Assembly (NCBI RefSeq): GCF_010730575.1
Contig: NZ_AP022614.1
Location: 5,456,001-5,520,000, forward strand
Direction: 5' to 3'
Length of the DNA stretch: 64,000 nucleotides
Source of the DNA: Mycobacterium parmense
GTDB lineage: Bacteria > Actinomycetota > Actinomycetes > Mycobacteriales > Mycobacteriaceae
The notes below the pieces were generated by a model. It saw only the letters and a list, made by a program, of their open reading frames with translations. It was not told where the DNA came from and did no database searches. A program made the translations under genes and the position numbers. Positions 47,971 to 60,087 of the stretch are shown one piece after another. Numbering within the stretch: the stretch's first letter is position 1; each line of letters begins with the position of its first letter.

Positions 47971-49470
47971 ATGTCGGCGATTCTTCGAAGTGTGTCGCTC
48001 TCGATGGCATCGGCGGCCGCTGTCGGGCTCGTCCTTGCGATCGGGCCGGCACCGACGGCGAACGCCACCCCGTGCGGGGCACCCGAAGCGAACGTGGACC
48101 CTCCGGCGGTGACGCCCGCCATTCCCGCACCTCAGCCGGTCGTCCAACCGCCCACCGGGCGCAGGCCCACTCACACCAACGACTCGGCGCCGCTGCCCAA
48201 GCTCGGCCCGCTGATCTCGTCCTTCCTCAAGCCCACCCCGGGGCAGCGCTACGCCGCCCCGATCCAGCCCCAGGCCGGGGTGGCACCGCCCAACCCCAAT
48301 CCGCCCGCCCCGGGGTTGCCCCAACAGCCGAACGCCACCCAAATGCAGCCCAACGCGGCGCCGGTGCATCCCCAGCCGGCGCCGAAGCCGGCGCCGGACG
48401 CCGCACCCGCGCCTCCCGTCTCGATCGCGGGCGCCCCGACGTCGCTGGTCGACTGGGTGACCGGACCGAACGGCCCGAACAGGACCCTGCAGCGTTTCGG
48501 CATCTCGGGGACCGACCTCGGGATCGTCTGGGACAACGGCGATCCGAGTAACCACCAAGCGCTGATGGCCTTCGGTGACACGTTCGGCTACTGCAAGGTC
48601 CACGGCCAGGAATGGCGTTACAACGTCTTGTTCCGCAGTTCGGACCACGACCTGTCGCACGGCATCCACATCGCCGACGGCGTGCCCAACAACCCCTACT
48701 CCGGGTCACCGGTGTGGTCGAACGGCCTGTCCAAGCAGGTCGTCAACACCATCCACAAGGCGACGCACGAGACGGGCATCATCCCGACGGCGGCGATGTC
48801 CCTCGGCAGAACCCAGTACATGAGCTACATGTCGATCCGGCAGTGGGGTCGGGACGGCGAATGGTCGACCAACTACTCGGCGATCGCCCGGTCCAACGAC
48901 AACGGCCAGAACTGGGGGATCTTTCCCACCAGCATCCGCACGGCTTCGCCCGATGCCATCCCGGGTGCCGGCTTCACGCCCGGAAACGAGAATTTCCAGA
49001 TGGGCGCGTTCATGAAGGGCAACGACGGCTACATCTACCAGTTCGGGACCCCGTCGGGGCGCGGTGGCGCGGCTTTCCTGTCACGGGTTCAGCCGGGCCA
49101 GTTGCCCGACGTCACGAAGTATCAATACTGGAACGGCGACGGAGAGGGGCGCTGGGTCCCGAGCAATCCGGGGGCGGCCACGCCGATCTTCCCCGGCCCC
49201 GTGGGCGAGATGTCGGCGCAGTACAACGACTACCTCAAGCAGTACCTGGTGCTCTACACCAACGGTGGCAGCAACGACGTCGTCGCAAGGACCGCGCCGA
49301 GCCCGCAGGGGCCGTGGAGCCCGGAACAGCCGCTGGTGTCGTCGTTCTCGATGCCGGGCGGGATCTACGCGCCGATGATCCACCCGTGGTCGTCGGGGCG
49401 GGATCTGTACTTCAACTTGTCGCTGTGGTCGGCATACGACGTGATGCTGATGCATACCGAGCTCCCCTAG
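47971..49470 (+). CDS. Secreted DUF4185 protein, candidate endo-D-arabinanase (GH183-like)
   Basis: A 499-residue exported protein: signal peptide (SMASAAAVGLVLAIGPAPTANA) then a 100-residue Pro-rich linker and a beta-propeller domain of the DUF4185 type (ISGTDLGIVWDNGD, MAFGDTFGYCKVHGQEWRYNVLFRSSDHDLSHGI, MSYMSIRQWGRDGEWSTNYSAIARSNDNGQNW, and a late GGIYAPMIHPW). DUF4185 proteins, including a mycobacterial one, have been assigned to glycoside hydrolase family GH183, endo-D-arabinofuranases acting on cell-wall arabinan. Whether this copy is active is inference; acidic residues in IVWDNGD and FGDTF are candidates. It lies 236 bp before the megasynthase, on the same strand. Confidence 0.8.
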   Translation: MSAILRSVSLSMASAAAVGLVLAIGPAPTANATPCGAPEANVDPPAVTPAIPAPQPVVQPPTGRRPTHTNDSAPLPKLGPLISSFLKPTPGQRYAAPIQPQAGVAPPNPNPPAPGLPQQPNATQMQPNAAPVHPQPAPKPAPDAAPAPPVSIAGAPTSLVDWVTGPNGPNRTLQRFGISGTDLGIVWDNGDPSNHQALMAFGDTFGYCKVHGQEWRYNVLFRSSDHDLSHGIHIADGVPNNPYSGSPVWSNGLSKQVVNTIHKATHETGIIPTAAMSLGRTQYMSYMSIRQWGRDGEWSTNYSAIARSNDNGQNWGIFPTSIRTASPDAIPGAGFTPGNENFQMGAFMKGNDGYIYQFGTPSGRGGAAFLSRVQPGQLPDVTKYQYWNGDGEGRWVPSNPGAATPIFPGPVGEMSAQYNDYLKQYLVLYTNGGSNDVVARTAPSPQGPWSPEQPLVSSFSMPGGIYAPMIHPWSSGRDLYFNLSLWSAYDVMLMHTELP

Positions 49471-49706
49471 GCCGCCGGGTCGGCCCCGGCGGGCGTGTCG
49501 TTTCGGCTCGCACGTCTCCGGCGTCGCGGTAAACGGCGCGATCGCCATTGCGCACGAACGGCATTCGCGGCGCGGGCCGACGGCCGCGACGGCCGTCCGC
49601 GACTCCCGGCGCTGCCGACCGCGAGCAAAGCGCCGGCCGGCGGCAGATTGGCCTGAGCTGCCGGTTCCGCCGACGCCCGGAGTGTTCATGGGTATCGTCA
49701 AGCGCT

Positions 49707-52700
49707 GTGTTCGAGTCTTCGATTCCCGCCGTGTTGCGGGAGCGCGCCAGCCTGCAGCCCAGCGAGGTGGCGTTCACCTACGTCGATTACGAACACGACT
49801 GGGCGGGCGTCGCCGAGACGCTGACCTGGTCGCAGCTGTATCGGCGCACGTCGAACCTGGCGCGGGAGCTCGAAGCCCTCGGGTCGACGGGTGACCGCGC
49901 CGTCATCCTGGCGCCGCAAGGACTCGAGTACGTCGTCGCGTTTCTCGGCGCACTGCAGGCCGGCCAGATTGCGGTGCCGCTGTCGATGCCACTCGGCGGC
50001 GCCAGCGACGAGCGGGTCAGCGCCGTCCTGAACGACGCGTCGCCCTCGTCCATCCTGACGACATCACCCGTGGCCGGCGACATTGCCGGGTACATCAAGG
50101 CCGGGCCGGGAGCTGCCGCGCCATCGGTCATCGAGGTCGACCTGCTGGACCTGGACTCCGACCACGCGGCCCCCGCCGAGGGCTACGGGACCACCGACAT
50201 TGCGCACCTGCAGTACACCTCGGGGTCCACCCGCACGCCCGCGGGAGTCATGGTGTCCCACCGCAACATTCAGGTCAATTGCGAGCAGATCATGGCCGCC
50301 TACTACCCGGACGCGGTCGCTCCGCAGGACACCACCGTGGTGTCGTGGCTGCCGCTCTTTCACGACATGGGCTTGATCTTCGGCATCGCCTTCCCGGTGC
50401 TGGGGGGTTTTCGCACCGTACTGACCAGCCCGCCGGCCTTCCTGCAGCGACCGGCGCGGTGGATACAGATGCTGGCCGGCAACCCGCACACGTTCTCGGC
50501 GGGACCGAATGTCGCTTTCGAGTTGGCGGCGCGCAAGACGTCGGACGACGACATGGCGGGGCTCGACCTCGGGGGGGTGCGCAACATCCTCAACGGTGCC
50601 GAGCGCGTGAACCCCCCCACCCTGCGGCGCTTCGCCGAGCGGTTCGCCCGCTTCAACCTGCGTCCCGAGGTACTGAGGGCGTCCTACGGGCTCGCAGAAG
50701 CGACGTTGTACGTGGCGACCCTGGACACCGGCAAACCACCGCTCACCGTCGCCTTCGAGCCCGAGAAACTGACCGCCGGACAGGCGGTCCGGTCCGCGAC
50801 CGCGGACGGCCCGCCGCTGGTCAGCTACGGCATGCCGCAGTCGCCCACGGTGCGCATCGTCGACCCCGAGACCGGCGTCGAGTGCCCGACGGGGACGGTC
50901 GGGGAGATTTGGGTGCACGGCGACAACGTCTGCGCCGGCTATTGGCAAAGGCCTGACGACACCCAACGCACCTTCGGCGCAACGCTTGTCGGCGCGTCGG
51001 GCGACGCGCCGGAGGCGCCCTGGCTGCGGACCGGAGACCTGGGCTTCTTCTCCGAGTGTGAGATGTTCATCGTCGGCCGCATCAAGGACCTCCTGATCGT
51101 CTACGGGCGCAACCACGCGCCCGACGACATCGAGGCGACAATCCAGGAAATCACCGCGGGCCGGGTCGTGGCGATCGCGGTTCCCGACGACGAGGGCGTC
51201 GAACAGCTGGTCACCATCGTCGAACTCAAGCCGGTTGGCGACTCCGAAGAGGCGGTGGGGCAGAAGCTGACCGCGGCCAGGCGGGAGATCACCGCGGCGA
51301 TATCGAGGTCGCACGGCCTGAGCGTGTCGGATCTCGTTCTGGTGCCGCCTCATTCGATACCGCTCACTACGAGCGGCAAGGTCAGGCGCCGAGATTGCTT
51401 GCAGCGGTACCTGCACGGGGAGTTCACCCGCCTGGACGCGCTGGCCCGGCCGCCCAAGCGGCGCACGGCAACTGATGTCACCGACGCCGCTGCGGGCGGC
51501 GCGGGTCTGGCCCAGCGCCTGCGCACGCTGCAGCAGCAGCAACACGACCTGCTGCTCGAGACGGTGTGCTCGCAGGCGGCAACGGTACTGGGCCACGACG
51601 CCGACGAGATCGACCCCGAGTCCGCGTTCCGCGAACTAGGGTTCGACTCGGTGAAAGCCACCGAGCTGCTCGACAGGCTCAAAACGATCACCGAGTTGGC
51701 ACTCTCGCCGACCCTGGCCTTCGACCACCCCACGCCGGTCGCGCTGGCCACCCACCTGAGTCAGCTGCTGAGCGGATCGGTCGCGGCGGCTCCGCCGGCG
51801 GAGGCGCGGGTGGCGTCCGACGAGCCGGTGGCCGTCGTGGGGATGGCGTGCCGCTTTCCCGGGGGGGTCGATTCGGCTGCGGCGCTGTGGGATCTCGTGT
51901 CGGGTGGCGTCGACGCGGTCGGCGCATTCCCCGCCGACCGCGGCTGGGACCTGGCGAATCTGTTCGATCCCGATCCCGACGCCGTCGGCAAGACCTACAC
52001 CCGCGCCGGGGGGTTCCTGGCGGAGGCGGCCGAGTTCGACGCCGACTTCTTCGGGATCTCCGCGCGGGAGGCCCAGACGATGGATCCCCAGCAACGGTTG
52101 CTGCTGGAGGTGTGCTGGGAAGCGTTGGAAACAGCCCGCATCGATCCGGCCGCATTGGCCCGCTCGGAGACAGGGGTGTTCGTCGGCGCCTGGTCGCAGT
52201 CCTACGGCGGCGGCGGTTCCGACGGTGTCGAGGGGTACGCCCTGACCGGTCTGTCCACCAGCGTGGCCTCGGGGCGTGTCGCCTACGCGCTGGGTTTGCA
52301 GGGCCCCGCCATCACCGTGGACACCGCATGCTCGTCGTCGTTGGTGGCCACGCACCTGGCATGTCAGTCGCTGCGCAACGGCGAGTCGGTTCTCGCCCTG
52401 GCCGGCGGTGTGACGGTGATGACCACACCGTCGGTGTTCACCGAGTTCGCCCGGCAACGCGGGCTGGCCGCCGACGGTCGCTGTAAAGCCTTCTCCGCCA
52501 ACGCCGATGGCACCGGCTGGGGTGAAGGCGCCGCGGTGCTGGTGCTGGAGCGGCTCAGCGACGCGCAGCGCAACAACCACCCCGTGCTCGCGGTCATCGC
52601 GGGGTCGGCGATCAACCAGGACGGCGCCTCCAACGGTCTGACCGCCCCCAACGGGCCCGCCCAGCAACGCGTCATCGCCCAGGCCGTGGCCAACGCCGGC

Positions 52701-55700
52701 ATCGCATTCGACCAGGTCGACGTCGTCGAGGCGCACGGCACCGGCACCACTCTGGGCGACCCGATCGAAGCCGGCGCCCTGATCGCCACCTATGGGGCCG
52801 CGCGCACCGCCGAGCAGCCCCTATGGCTGGGATCGATCAAATCCAACATCGGTCACACCCAGGCCGCCGCCGGCGCCGCCGGGATCATCAAAATGGTTGC
52901 GGCGCTTGGGCACGACAGCCTGCCCCCCACGCTGAACGTCGACCGGCCCAGCCCGCACATCGACTGGTCGACCGGCACCGTTCGCCTGCTCACCGAGGCG
53001 GTGCCCTGGCCGGCCACCGAGCATCCGCGCACCGCCGCGGTGTCGTCGTTCGGGATCAGCGGCACCAACGCGCACCTGATCCTGCGGCAGCCGCCCACCC
53101 CGCCGCCGGACGCCACCCCGCCGGCGGCGGCCGATGTCGGGCCGCGGATGTGGCCGGTGTCGGCGTTCACCCCCGCGGCGCTGGCGGCGCAGGCCGACCG
53201 ACTGCACCGCCACCTGGTCAGCCACCCCGACCTCGACCTCACCGACGTGGCCTACAGCCTGGGCGCCACCCGCACGCATCACTCCCATCGCGCAGTGATC
53301 ACCGCATCGGCGGCCACCGCCGATCAACGCGAAGAACTGCTGGACGCCCTCGATGCGCTGCGCGCCGGCCGGCCGCACCCGCAGCTGACCCGACACCACC
53401 ATCTCGCCCACCTGCGCGGCAAAACGGTGTTCGTCCTGCCCGGGCAGGGCGGCCAGCATCCCGGCATGGGCACCGAGCTCTACGAACACCACCCGGCCTT
53501 CGCCGACATGGTCGACCGCTGCGACCAGGCGTTGCGCCCCTTCACCGGCTGGTCGGTGCGCGACGTGCTGTGCGCAGCCGAGGGGGCCCCGCCGCTGGAT
53601 CGAGTCGACGTCGTCCAGCCGGCGCTGTTCACGATGATGGTGTCACTCGCAGAGGTGCTGGGCCGCAACGGCATTGTCCCCGACGCGGTGATCGGCCACT
53701 CGCAGGGAGAGATCGCCGCGGCCTACATCGCCGGGGCGCTTTCGCTGCCCGAGGCCGCCAAGGTGGTGGCACTGCGCAGTCAGGCGTTGAGCTCGCTGCG
53801 CGGCGCCGGCGGCATGGCGTCGGTCCTGCTGAGCGCCGACGAACTGCGCCCCCGCCTGCAACCGTGGGGTGAGGCGTTGAGCATCTCGGCGATCAACGGG
53901 CCGACGCACACCATCGTCAGCGGCCGGCCGGCCGCACTGGACGAGTTCATCGCGGCGTGCGAACGTGACGGCGTCCACGTCCGGGCCATCGCGGTCGATT
54001 ACGCCTCGCATTCGGCCCAGGTCGAGCCCCTGCGGGAGAAGCTGCTGGCCGAGCTTGCCGACCTGACTCCGGCGCCTGCCCGCATCCCGCTGTATTCCAC
54101 GGTGGGAGAAGCGCTTTCGGCCGGGCCCCTCGACGCCACCACCATGGACGCCGACTACTGGTACCGCAACCTGCGCGAGCCGGTCCGGTTCCACGACCGC
54201 GTCACCGAAGTCTTGGCGGCCGGGGAGCGCATCTTCGTGGAACTGGCCCCGCACCCGGTGCTGGCCCCGGGCATCACCGACACCCTGGCCCAGGCCGCGG
54301 GACGGATCCAGTCCGCGGTGATCCCCACCTTGCACCGGGACCGGCCCGACCGCGACGGCCTGGCCATCGCGCTGGCCGAGCTGCACAACCACGGCCACAG
54401 CCCGTCGTGGCCGGCCCTTTATCCCCACGCCCGCACCGTCGCGCTGCCCACCTATCCCTTCGAGCACCGCCGCTACTGGCTGGCCCCCGCGCCGGCCGGC
54501 GACGCCACCGGACTCGGCCTGGACCCCGCCGAACATCCCCTGCTGGGGGCGGTGGCCGCGCTGGCGGACCAGGACCAGGTCATGGCCAGCGGGCGGCTGT
54601 CGGCGAGCACCCAGGCCTGGCTTGCCGGCCATCGGGTCAACGACACCGTCGTGTTCCCGGCGACCGGGTTCATCGAGGTGATCCTGCGGGCCGGTGAGCT
54701 GACCGGTTGCCCGGCGATCAGCGAACTCGTCCTGCACACGGCCCTGGTCCTGCCGGAACAGGTGCCGGCCGACCTGCAGGTGCTGGTGCAACCGTCCGAC
54801 GAGCACGGCCGGCGCCCGTTCAGTGTGCACTCGCGCCCCGCCGGCCAGCACGGCGCCGAGTGGACGTTGCATGCCAGCGGCGAGCTCGGCGCCCACCAGG
54901 CCGCCGCCCGACCCGCGCCCGCGCCGGTGCCGGATGTGCAGGCCGTGGACCAGGAAGACTTCTACGACCTGCTGGCCAAGAAGGGGTACCACTACAGCGG
55001 TCTATTCCGGTCCCTGCGCGGTGTCGGCACCGACCCCGCCCGTCCCGAGGCGGTCTACGCCGAGGTCGCGTTGCCCGCCGGCGCGGACGTCGCGGGCTAC
55101 GGAATCCACCCCGCCCTGCTCGACGCCGCCCTGCACCCGCTGGCGTCCGTGCTGGACCCGGCCGGGGACACCGAAACGCTCCGGCTCCCGTACACGTTCA
55201 GCGGGGTCGCCCTGTACGCCACGGCGGCCACCAAGCTGCACGTTCACTTGACCCGCACCGGCGAGGACACCTACGCGCTGCACGCGGCCGACCCCACCGG
55301 CGCCCCGGTGATCACCATCGACGCGTTGACCCTGCGCGCGGTCTCGGACCAGATCGGCCGGCCGGTCCCCGCGGCGTCCCAGAGCCTGTTCGAGCTGACC
55401 TGGCCGCCCATGCCGGAGCAGCCCGGCCCGTCGGCGAGCCGGCCCCAGGCGTGGGCGGTATGCGCCGAGTCGCCCGAGGACCTGCCGGCCGGCCTCGCCG
55501 GCGGCACCATTTACGCCGAGCTGGCCACCCTGGCCCCCTGTCCGGACGTGGTGATCTGGTCGCTGCCCCGGCCCGAAAGCGCTGTCGCGGAAGAGGATCC
55601 GGTGCGACGAGCGCACGGCCTCACCCGGCGCGTGCTGGCCGGGCTGCAGAGCTGGCTGGCCCGGCCCGACACGGCCGACGCCCGCCTGCTGATCGTCACG

Positions 55701-58700
55701 CGCGGCGCCGTCAGCGTCAGCCCCTACGACTGCGTCCCCGATCTGGCGCACGCCGCGGCCTGGGCGCTGCTCCACACCGCCCAGAACGAGCATCCCGACC
55801 GGATCACTCTGGTCGACACCGATGCCTTCGCCACCGCCGACCACCTGCTCGCCATCGCCGCCGCGGGGGCGGCCGGCGAGCCCGAAATGGCCCTGCGCAA
55901 CGGCGTCGTGCACCTGCCCCGCCTGGCCCGCGCCCCGATCCTGACGCCGCCGGAATCCTCCGCGTGGCAGCTGGGCAGCACCGGGGGAGGCGACCTGGCC
56001 CACCTGGGCCTGCTGCCCACCGAACCCCCGAACACGCTGTCCGCCGGGCAGATTCGCGTCCAGGTGCGGGCCGCCGGACTGAACTTCCGCGATGTGGTCG
56101 TCGCGCTCGGCGCCATCTCCGATGAGGGGATGGGCAGCGAAGCCGCCGGGGTCGTTCTCGACGTCGGCCCCGGCGAGACGAGGCTGCGTCGCGGCGACGC
56201 GGTGATGGGCCTCTTCCCGCACAACGCGTTCGCGCCGACCGCGATCACCGATGAGCGCATGGTGGTGCCCCTGCCCGCCGGGTGGACGTTCACCCAGGCC
56301 GCGTCCGTGCCGATCGCCTACCTGACCGCCTACATCGCTCTGGTCGAGATCGCGGGGCTGTCGGCCGGGCAGCGCGTGCTCGTCCACGCCGGTGCCGGGG
56401 GCGTGGGTCAGGCCGCCATCGCGATCGCCCGCCACCTCGGCGCGGAGGTCTTCGCCACCGCACACCCCACCAAGCATCGCGTGCTCGAAGGCCTGGGGGT
56501 CGATCCAGCGCACATCGCCTCTTCGCGCACACTGCAATTCGCCGACACGTTTCGCGACGCCACCAACGGGCAGGGGATGGACGTCGTACTCAACAGCCTC
56601 AGCGGGGAATTCGTCGACGCGTCGTTGCGACTGCTGCCCCGCGGCGGCAGCTTCGTCGAGATCGGCAAGACCGACATCCGCCGGGCCGGTGACATCGCGG
56701 CCGCCCACCCCGGAGTCGACTACCAGGCCTACGACCTGGCCAGCGCGCCGGCCGAATCGCTGCGGCCGGCCTGGGCCGCCCTGACGCCCCTGTTCGACGC
56801 CGGGGTCCTCGAGCCGCTGCCGACCACCAGCTATGGACTACTGGACGCCACCCAGGCATTCCGTGACATGAGCCAGGCCCGCCACACCGGGAAGATCGTC
56901 CTCATCCCACCCGCGGTGCTCGATCCCGACGGCACGGTGTTGATCACCGGCGGCACCGGCATGCTGGGCACGATCTTCGCCGAATATCTCGTCACCCACC
57001 ACGGCGTCGAGCACCTGCTGCTGTTGTCGCGCACGGGGCCCGGCGCCGCTGGGGCCGTCGAACTGCGTGAACGTCTGGCCCGCCTGGGCGCCCACGTCGA
57101 GATCGAAGCCTGCGACACCAGCGACCCGGCCGCGCTCGCGTCGGCACTCGACACGATCCCCGACGACCACCCGCTGACCGCCGTGCTCCACGCCACCGGC
57201 GTCCTGGATGACGCCGTGGTGACCGATTTGAGCCCCGGACAACTCGACGCCGTCCTGGCCGCCAAAGCCGACGCCGCCTGGCATCTGCACCGGCTCACCG
57301 CCGACCGCGACCTGGCCGCGTTCGTCCTGTTCTCCTCGGCGGCCGCAACGTTGGGCAGCCCGGGGCAGGCCAACTACGCCGCCGCCAACGCGTTCCTCGA
57401 CGCGCTGGCACGCCTGCGCCATCGCGCCCAGCTCCCGGCCACGAGCATCGCCTGGGGTTACTGGCAAACCCCCACCGGGATGACCGCGCACCTCAACACT
57501 GCCGACCTGACCCGCCTGACCAGCACGGGCCTGACCCCCATCGCCAGCGAGCACGGTCTGGCCCTGTTCGACGCGGCGCTCGGCAGTCAGCGGCCTGACC
57601 TGCTGGCCAGCCCGGTCAATATCGGCGCGCTGACCCGCCGCGCGCGCACCAACACGCTGGACCCGATCCTGTCCGCCCTGGTCACCAGCCGCCGTCAGGC
57701 CGCCACCGGCAGTCCCCGGACCCTGGCCGCGACCTTGGCCACCCAAACGCCGCACCAGCGGCTGGACACCCTGACGGCGATGGTCACCGCCACCACCGCC
57801 GCCGTGCTGGCCCATCCCGACCCGGCCGCGCTCGACGCCGATCGTCCTTTCAAAGACCTCGGCATCGACTCACTGACGGCCCTGGAACTGCGCAACACTC
57901 TCAACCAGCACACCGGACTGGTCCTGCCGGCGACCCTGGCATTCGACCACCCCAGCCCCACCGAGCTGGCCGCGTACCTGGCCGGCCTGCTGACCGAAGC
58001 CGGCACGCCCGGGGCCCCGCCGACCGCGGCCGGCGCGCGCGCCGAGCGGGCGGTGGACAACCGGCTCGCCTACCTGGACCAAGCGGCTTTCCTCGCGCTG
58101 CGCGCGGTTCACGGCGCCCTGATCCAGGTCACCTGGATCTATGACCGCGCCGTCGACATGGACGGACTGCGGCGATTCCACCGCAACCTGGGCGGCGGGT
58201 TGCTGGGACGCAGGATCGAACGGTCGCCGTTGCCGTTCGCGCGTGACCGCTGGGTCACGGCGCCGGCGTCGGAGGACATCGCCGTCGCCCCGGCGCCGCG
58301 GCGGCGCGACGAGGTGACCGCGTGGGCGGACGAGCGCGCTCGGCTGCCGATCGACCCGGAGTGGGGCCCTGGCTGGCATCTCGGGGTGCTCCCGCTTCAG
58401 GACGGCGGGACCGCGGTCAGTTTGGTGGCTTCGCACACGATCGTCGACGCGATCGCCCTCGGGCAGGCGATTGCCGACGCCGCCGAGGGCAGGACGCGCG
58501 ACCTCGGATACCCACCCGCGGGATCGCGCACCCGAAAGTCGGCGCTGCGCGAGGACTTGCGGCAGACGCTCAAGGAGATGCCCGACATCGCGCGGGCGAT
58601 GGGTGCCGTGGTGCGGCGGGCCCGTCGCGACCGCGCCGAGCTCCGGTCGTCGATTACCGCGGCGCCCTCCTCACCGCGGACGACCCGCGCCGACGAGGTC

Positions 58701-59390
58701 GTGCAGGTGCCCGCCTTGACCGCGTCCATCGACCTGGCGGAGTGGGACGCGCGCGCCAAGAGCCTTGGCGCGAGCAGCAATTCGCTGGTCGCGGGGGTGG
58801 CGTCGCGGCTCGCGGTACGGCTCGGACGGGTCGGTGACGACGGCACGGTGACGCTGCGATTCATGGTCACACTGCGCACCGAAGGCGATACCCGCGGCAA
58901 CGCGCTCACGAGCATCGACATCCCCGTCGACCCGACGCACGCCACGACGGACCTCAGCGAGACGCACGTCAAGATCACCCAGGCGACCCTCGCGGCGATG
59001 GAGAACCCCGACGACGAGTTCCTCGCCCCGCTGCCCTTGGCCCCGCTCACGCCCGTGCGGGTGGCCAGACGGCTGGCGGGGATGGCAGCCGGCGGCAGCA
59101 CCCTGCCGGTCACCTGCTCCAATGTCGGTGACCTGTCCCCGTCGGCGAACCGTCCCGACGGCACCGATGCCGACTACGCGTACCTGAGATTGATCGAGCC
59201 GGACGCCAAGAGGAGCACGATCGAGGCGATGGGTGGCCAGCTGTTCCTGGGTTCGGGCCGCGGCCGGGGGAAGATGTCCATCAGAATCTCCGCGTACCTG
59301 CTCGACAGGCCGAACACCGTAGCGGACCTGCGCGACGCCGTGTCGCGGACCTTTGCCGAATTCGACCTGGTTGCCGATATCGACGGCTGA
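49707..59390 (+). CDS. FAAL–ACP–KS–AT–DH–ER–KR–ACP–acyltransferase megasynthase (single polypeptide)
   Basis: 3,227 residues in one frame, GTG start at 49707. Residues 1-580 are a fatty acyl-AMP ligase close to FadD26/FadD28 ([16 protein letters not shown] near 169; [26 protein letters not shown]). ACP1 has GFDS with Ser648. KS: Cys875 (DTACSSS), His1010, His1050. AT: GHSQG with Ser1332 and YASH at 1432-1435, the pattern for methylmalonyl-CoA. DH: His1642 in [10 protein letters not shown], Asp1806. ER: NADPH loop GAGGVGQ near 2229. KR: GGTGMLG from 2415, LDD (B-type), Tyr2557. ACP2: Ser2722 in GIDS. The last ~440 residues are a condensation/WS-DGAT-like acyltransferase with SHTIVDA (His2910, Asp2914). 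There is no thioesterase or transmembrane part. Product inferred: methyl-branched acyl chain transferred to an unknown acceptor. Confidence 0.93.
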   Translation: MFESSIPAVLRERASLQPSEVAFTYVDYEHDWAGVAETLTWSQLYRRTSNLARELEALGSTGDRAVILAPQGLEYVVAFLGALQAGQIAVPLSMPLGGASDERVSAVLNDASPSSILTTSPVAGDIAGYIKAGPGAAAPSVIEVDLLDLDSDHAAPAEGYGTTDIAHLQYTSGSTRTPAGVMVSHRNIQVNCEQIMAAYYPDAVAPQDTTVVSWLPLFHDMGLIFGIAFPVLGGFRTVLTSPPAFLQRPARWIQMLAGNPHTFSAGPNVAFELAARKTSDDDMAGLDLGGVRNILNGAERVNPPTLRRFAERFARFNLRPEVLRASYGLAEATLYVATLDTGKPPLTVAFEPEKLTAGQAVRSATADGPPLVSYGMPQSPTVRIVDPETGVECPTGTVGEIWVHGDNVCAGYWQRPDDTQRTFGATLVGASGDAPEAPWLRTGDLGFFSECEMFIVGRIKDLLIVYGRNHAPDDIEATIQEITAGRVVAIAVPDDEGVEQLVTIVELKPVGDSEEAVGQKLTAARREITAAISRSHGLSVSDLVLVPPHSIPLTTSGKVRRRDCLQRYLHGEFTRLDALARPPKRRTATDVTDAAAGGAGLAQRLRTLQQQQHDLLLETVCSQAATVLGHDADEIDPESAFRELGFDSVKATELLDRLKTITELALSPTLAFDHPTPVALATHLSQLLSGSVAAAPPAEARVASDEPVAVVGMACRFPGGVDSAAALWDLVSGGVDAVGAFPADRGWDLANLFDPDPDAVGKTYTRAGGFLAEAAEFDADFFGISAREAQTMDPQQRLLLEVCWEALETARIDPAALARSETGVFVGAWSQSYGGGGSDGVEGYALTGLSTSVASGRVAYALGLQGPAITVDTACSSSLVATHLACQSLRNGESVLALAGGVTVMTTPSVFTEFARQRGLAADGRCKAFSANADGTGWGEGAAVLVLERLSDAQRNNHPVLAVIAGSAINQDGASNGLTAPNGPAQQRVIAQAVANAGIAFDQVDVVEAHGTGTTLGDPIEAGALIATYGAARTAEQPLWLGSIKSNIGHTQAAAGAAGIIKMVAALGHDSLPPTLNVDRPSPHIDWSTGTVRLLTEAVPWPATEHPRTAAVSSFGISGTNAHLILRQPPTPPPDATPPAAADVGPRMWPVSAFTPAALAAQADRLHRHLVSHPDLDLTDVAYSLGATRTHHSHRAVITASAATADQREELLDALDALRAGRPHPQLTRHHHLAHLRGKTVFVLPGQGGQHPGMGTELYEHHPAFADMVDRCDQALRPFTGWSVRDVLCAAEGAPPLDRVDVVQPALFTMMVSLAEVLGRNGIVPDAVIGHSQGEIAAAYIAGALSLPEAAKVVALRSQALSSLRGAGGMASVLLSADELRPRLQPWGEALSISAINGPTHTIVSGRPAALDEFIAACERDGVHVRAIAVDYASHSAQVEPLREKLLAELADLTPAPARIPLYSTVGEALSAGPLDATTMDADYWYRNLREPVRFHDRVTEVLAAGERIFVELAPHPVLAPGITDTLAQAAGRIQSAVIPTLHRDRPDRDGLAIALAELHNHGHSPSWPALYPHARTVALPTYPFEHRRYWLAPAPAGDATGLGLDPAEHPLLGAVAALADQDQVMASGRLSASTQAWLAGHRVNDTVVFPATGFIEVILRAGELTGCPAISELVLHTALVLPEQVPADLQVLVQPSDEHGRRPFSVHSRPAGQHGAEWTLHASGELGAHQAAARPAPAPVPDVQAVDQEDFYDLLAKKGYHYSGLFRSLRGVGTDPARPEAVYAEVALPAGADVAGYGIHPALLDAALHPLASVLDPAGDTETLRLPYTFSGVALYATAATKLHVHLTRTGEDTYALHAADPTGAPVITIDALTLRAVSDQIGRPVPAASQSLFELTWPPMPEQPGPSASRPQAWAVCAESPEDLPAGLAGGTIYAELATLAPCPDVVIWSLPRPESAVAEEDPVRRAHGLTRRVLAGLQSWLARPDTADARLLIVTRGAVSVSPYDCVPDLAHAAAWALLHTAQNEHPDRITLVDTDAFATADHLLAIAAAGAAGEPEMALRNGVVHLPRLARAPILTPPESSAWQLGSTGGGDLAHLGLLPTEPPNTLSAGQIRVQVRAAGLNFRDVVVALGAISDEGMGSEAAGVVLDVGPGETRLRRGDAVMGLFPHNAFAPTAITDERMVVPLPAGWTFTQAASVPIAYLTAYIALVEIAGLSAGQRVLVHAGAGGVGQAAIAIARHLGAEVFATAHPTKHRVLEGLGVDPAHIASSRTLQFADTFRDATNGQGMDVVLNSLSGEFVDASLRLLPRGGSFVEIGKTDIRRAGDIAAAHPGVDYQAYDLASAPAESLRPAWAALTPLFDAGVLEPLPTTSYGLLDATQAFRDMSQARHTGKIVLIPPAVLDPDGTVLITGGTGMLGTIFAEYLVTHHGVEHLLLLSRTGPGAAGAVELRERLARLGAHVEIEACDTSDPAALASALDTIPDDHPLTAVLHATGVLDDAVVTDLSPGQLDAVLAAKADAAWHLHRLTADRDLAAFVLFSSAAATLGSPGQANYAAANAFLDALARLRHRAQLPATSIAWGYWQTPTGMTAHLNTADLTRLTSTGLTPIASEHGLALFDAALGSQRPDLLASPVNIGALTRRARTNTLDPILSALVTSRRQAATGSPRTLAATLATQTPHQRLDTLTAMVTATTAAVLAHPDPAALDADRPFKDLGIDSLTALELRNTLNQHTGLVLPATLAFDHPSPTELAAYLAGLLTEAGTPGAPPTAAGARAERAVDNRLAYLDQAAFLALRAVHGALIQVTWIYDRAVDMDGLRRFHRNLGGGLLGRRIERSPLPFARDRWVTAPASEDIAVAPAPRRRDEVTAWADERARLPIDPEWGPGWHLGVLPLQDGGTAVSLVASHTIVDAIALGQAIADAAEGRTRDLGYPPAGSRTRKSALREDLRQTLKEMPDIARAMGAVVRRARRDRAELRSSITAAPSSPRTTRADEVVQVPALTASIDLAEWDARAKSLGASSNSLVAGVASRLAVRLGRVGDDGTVTLRFMVTLRTEGDTRGNALTSIDIPVDPTHATTDLSETHVKITQATLAAMENPDDEFLAPLPLAPLTPVRVARRLAGMAAGGSTLPVTCSNVGDLSPSANRPDGTDADYAYLRLIEPDAKRSTIEAMGGQLFLGSGRGRGKMSIRISAYLLDRPNTVADLRDAVSRTFAEFDLVADIDG

Positions 59391-59405
59391 ACCCGGCTTC
59401 TCGCG

Positions 59406-60050
59406 ATGACCGTCCTGCCGCAGAACGCGAGGCGACGGTTCGTCAGGGGTGCCGTCGCGGCGTGGACCGTCGCGGGGCTGAGCTATCTGGTGCTCGAAGC
59501 CGTTGCGGCCGCGGCCTTCCCGGTGCATTACAGCTATTCCCACAACCTCGTCAGCGACCTCGGTGCCGCCCCAGGGGCGTGTCTGATCAACGCGGCGTTC
59601 TGTGTGCAGGGCACGTTGTTCCTCGCGGGTGCCGTGCTCGTCGTCCGGGGGCTGGCGGCCCGCGGCTCAACGGTTTTCGCGGCTTTCGCCGCCGCTGACG
59701 CCGTCGGCAACTATCTCGTCGCCGCGTTTCACAGCGCCCCTGCGGGGCAGACAGGCCAGACCGCCTGGCTGCATCAGACCGGTGCGTTGCTCGCGATAGT
59801 GGGCGGCAACCTGGCCGTGTTGTCCGGCTCTTCGGTCCTCGGCTGCGTCTGCGGGCGGTGCTACCGCGGCGTGTCCGTCGGTCTCGCTTCGCTCGGCTTG
59901 CTGGCCTTCGTGGTGTTCGCGACCGGATTGAAAACCGGCGCGGCGTGCGTTGTGCCGCTTGCGGTTTGGGAACGGTCGAGCATCTACTCGATCATCGGCT
60001 GGCAGGTGCTCACCGCCGGCTGCCTTGTTGTGCGGGATCGCCGCACATGA
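59406..60050 (+). CDS. DUF998-type membrane protein
   Basis: A 214-residue protein with about six hydrophobic helices (AAWTVAGLSYLVLEAVAAAAF, NAAFCVQGTLFLAGAVLVVRGL, VFAAFAAADAVGNYLVAAF, GALLAIVGGNLAVLSGSSVLGCVCG, VGLASLGLLAFVVFATGL, SIIGWQVLTAGCLVV). The sequence YSYSHNLVSDLGA is a hallmark of the DUF998 family. It begins 15 bp after the megasynthase stop, so it is co-transcribed and a role in moving or accepting the lipid product is possible. This is inference only. Confidence 0.85.
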   Translation: MTVLPQNARRRFVRGAVAAWTVAGLSYLVLEAVAAAAFPVHYSYSHNLVSDLGAAPGACLINAAFCVQGTLFLAGAVLVVRGLAARGSTVFAAFAAADAVGNYLVAAFHSAPAGQTGQTAWLHQTGALLAIVGGNLAVLSGSSVLGCVCGRCYRGVSVGLASLGLLAFVVFATGLKTGAACVVPLAVWERSSIYSIIGWQVLTAGCLVVRDRRT

Positions 60051-60087
60051 CGCGGTGGTGTCAATAGCGGAGCTAGGGAGTGTAGCG

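Noticed and set aside
50064..51596. Long minus-strand frames inside the megasynthase
   Set aside because: All are antisense shadows; the plus frame carries every catalytic motif.
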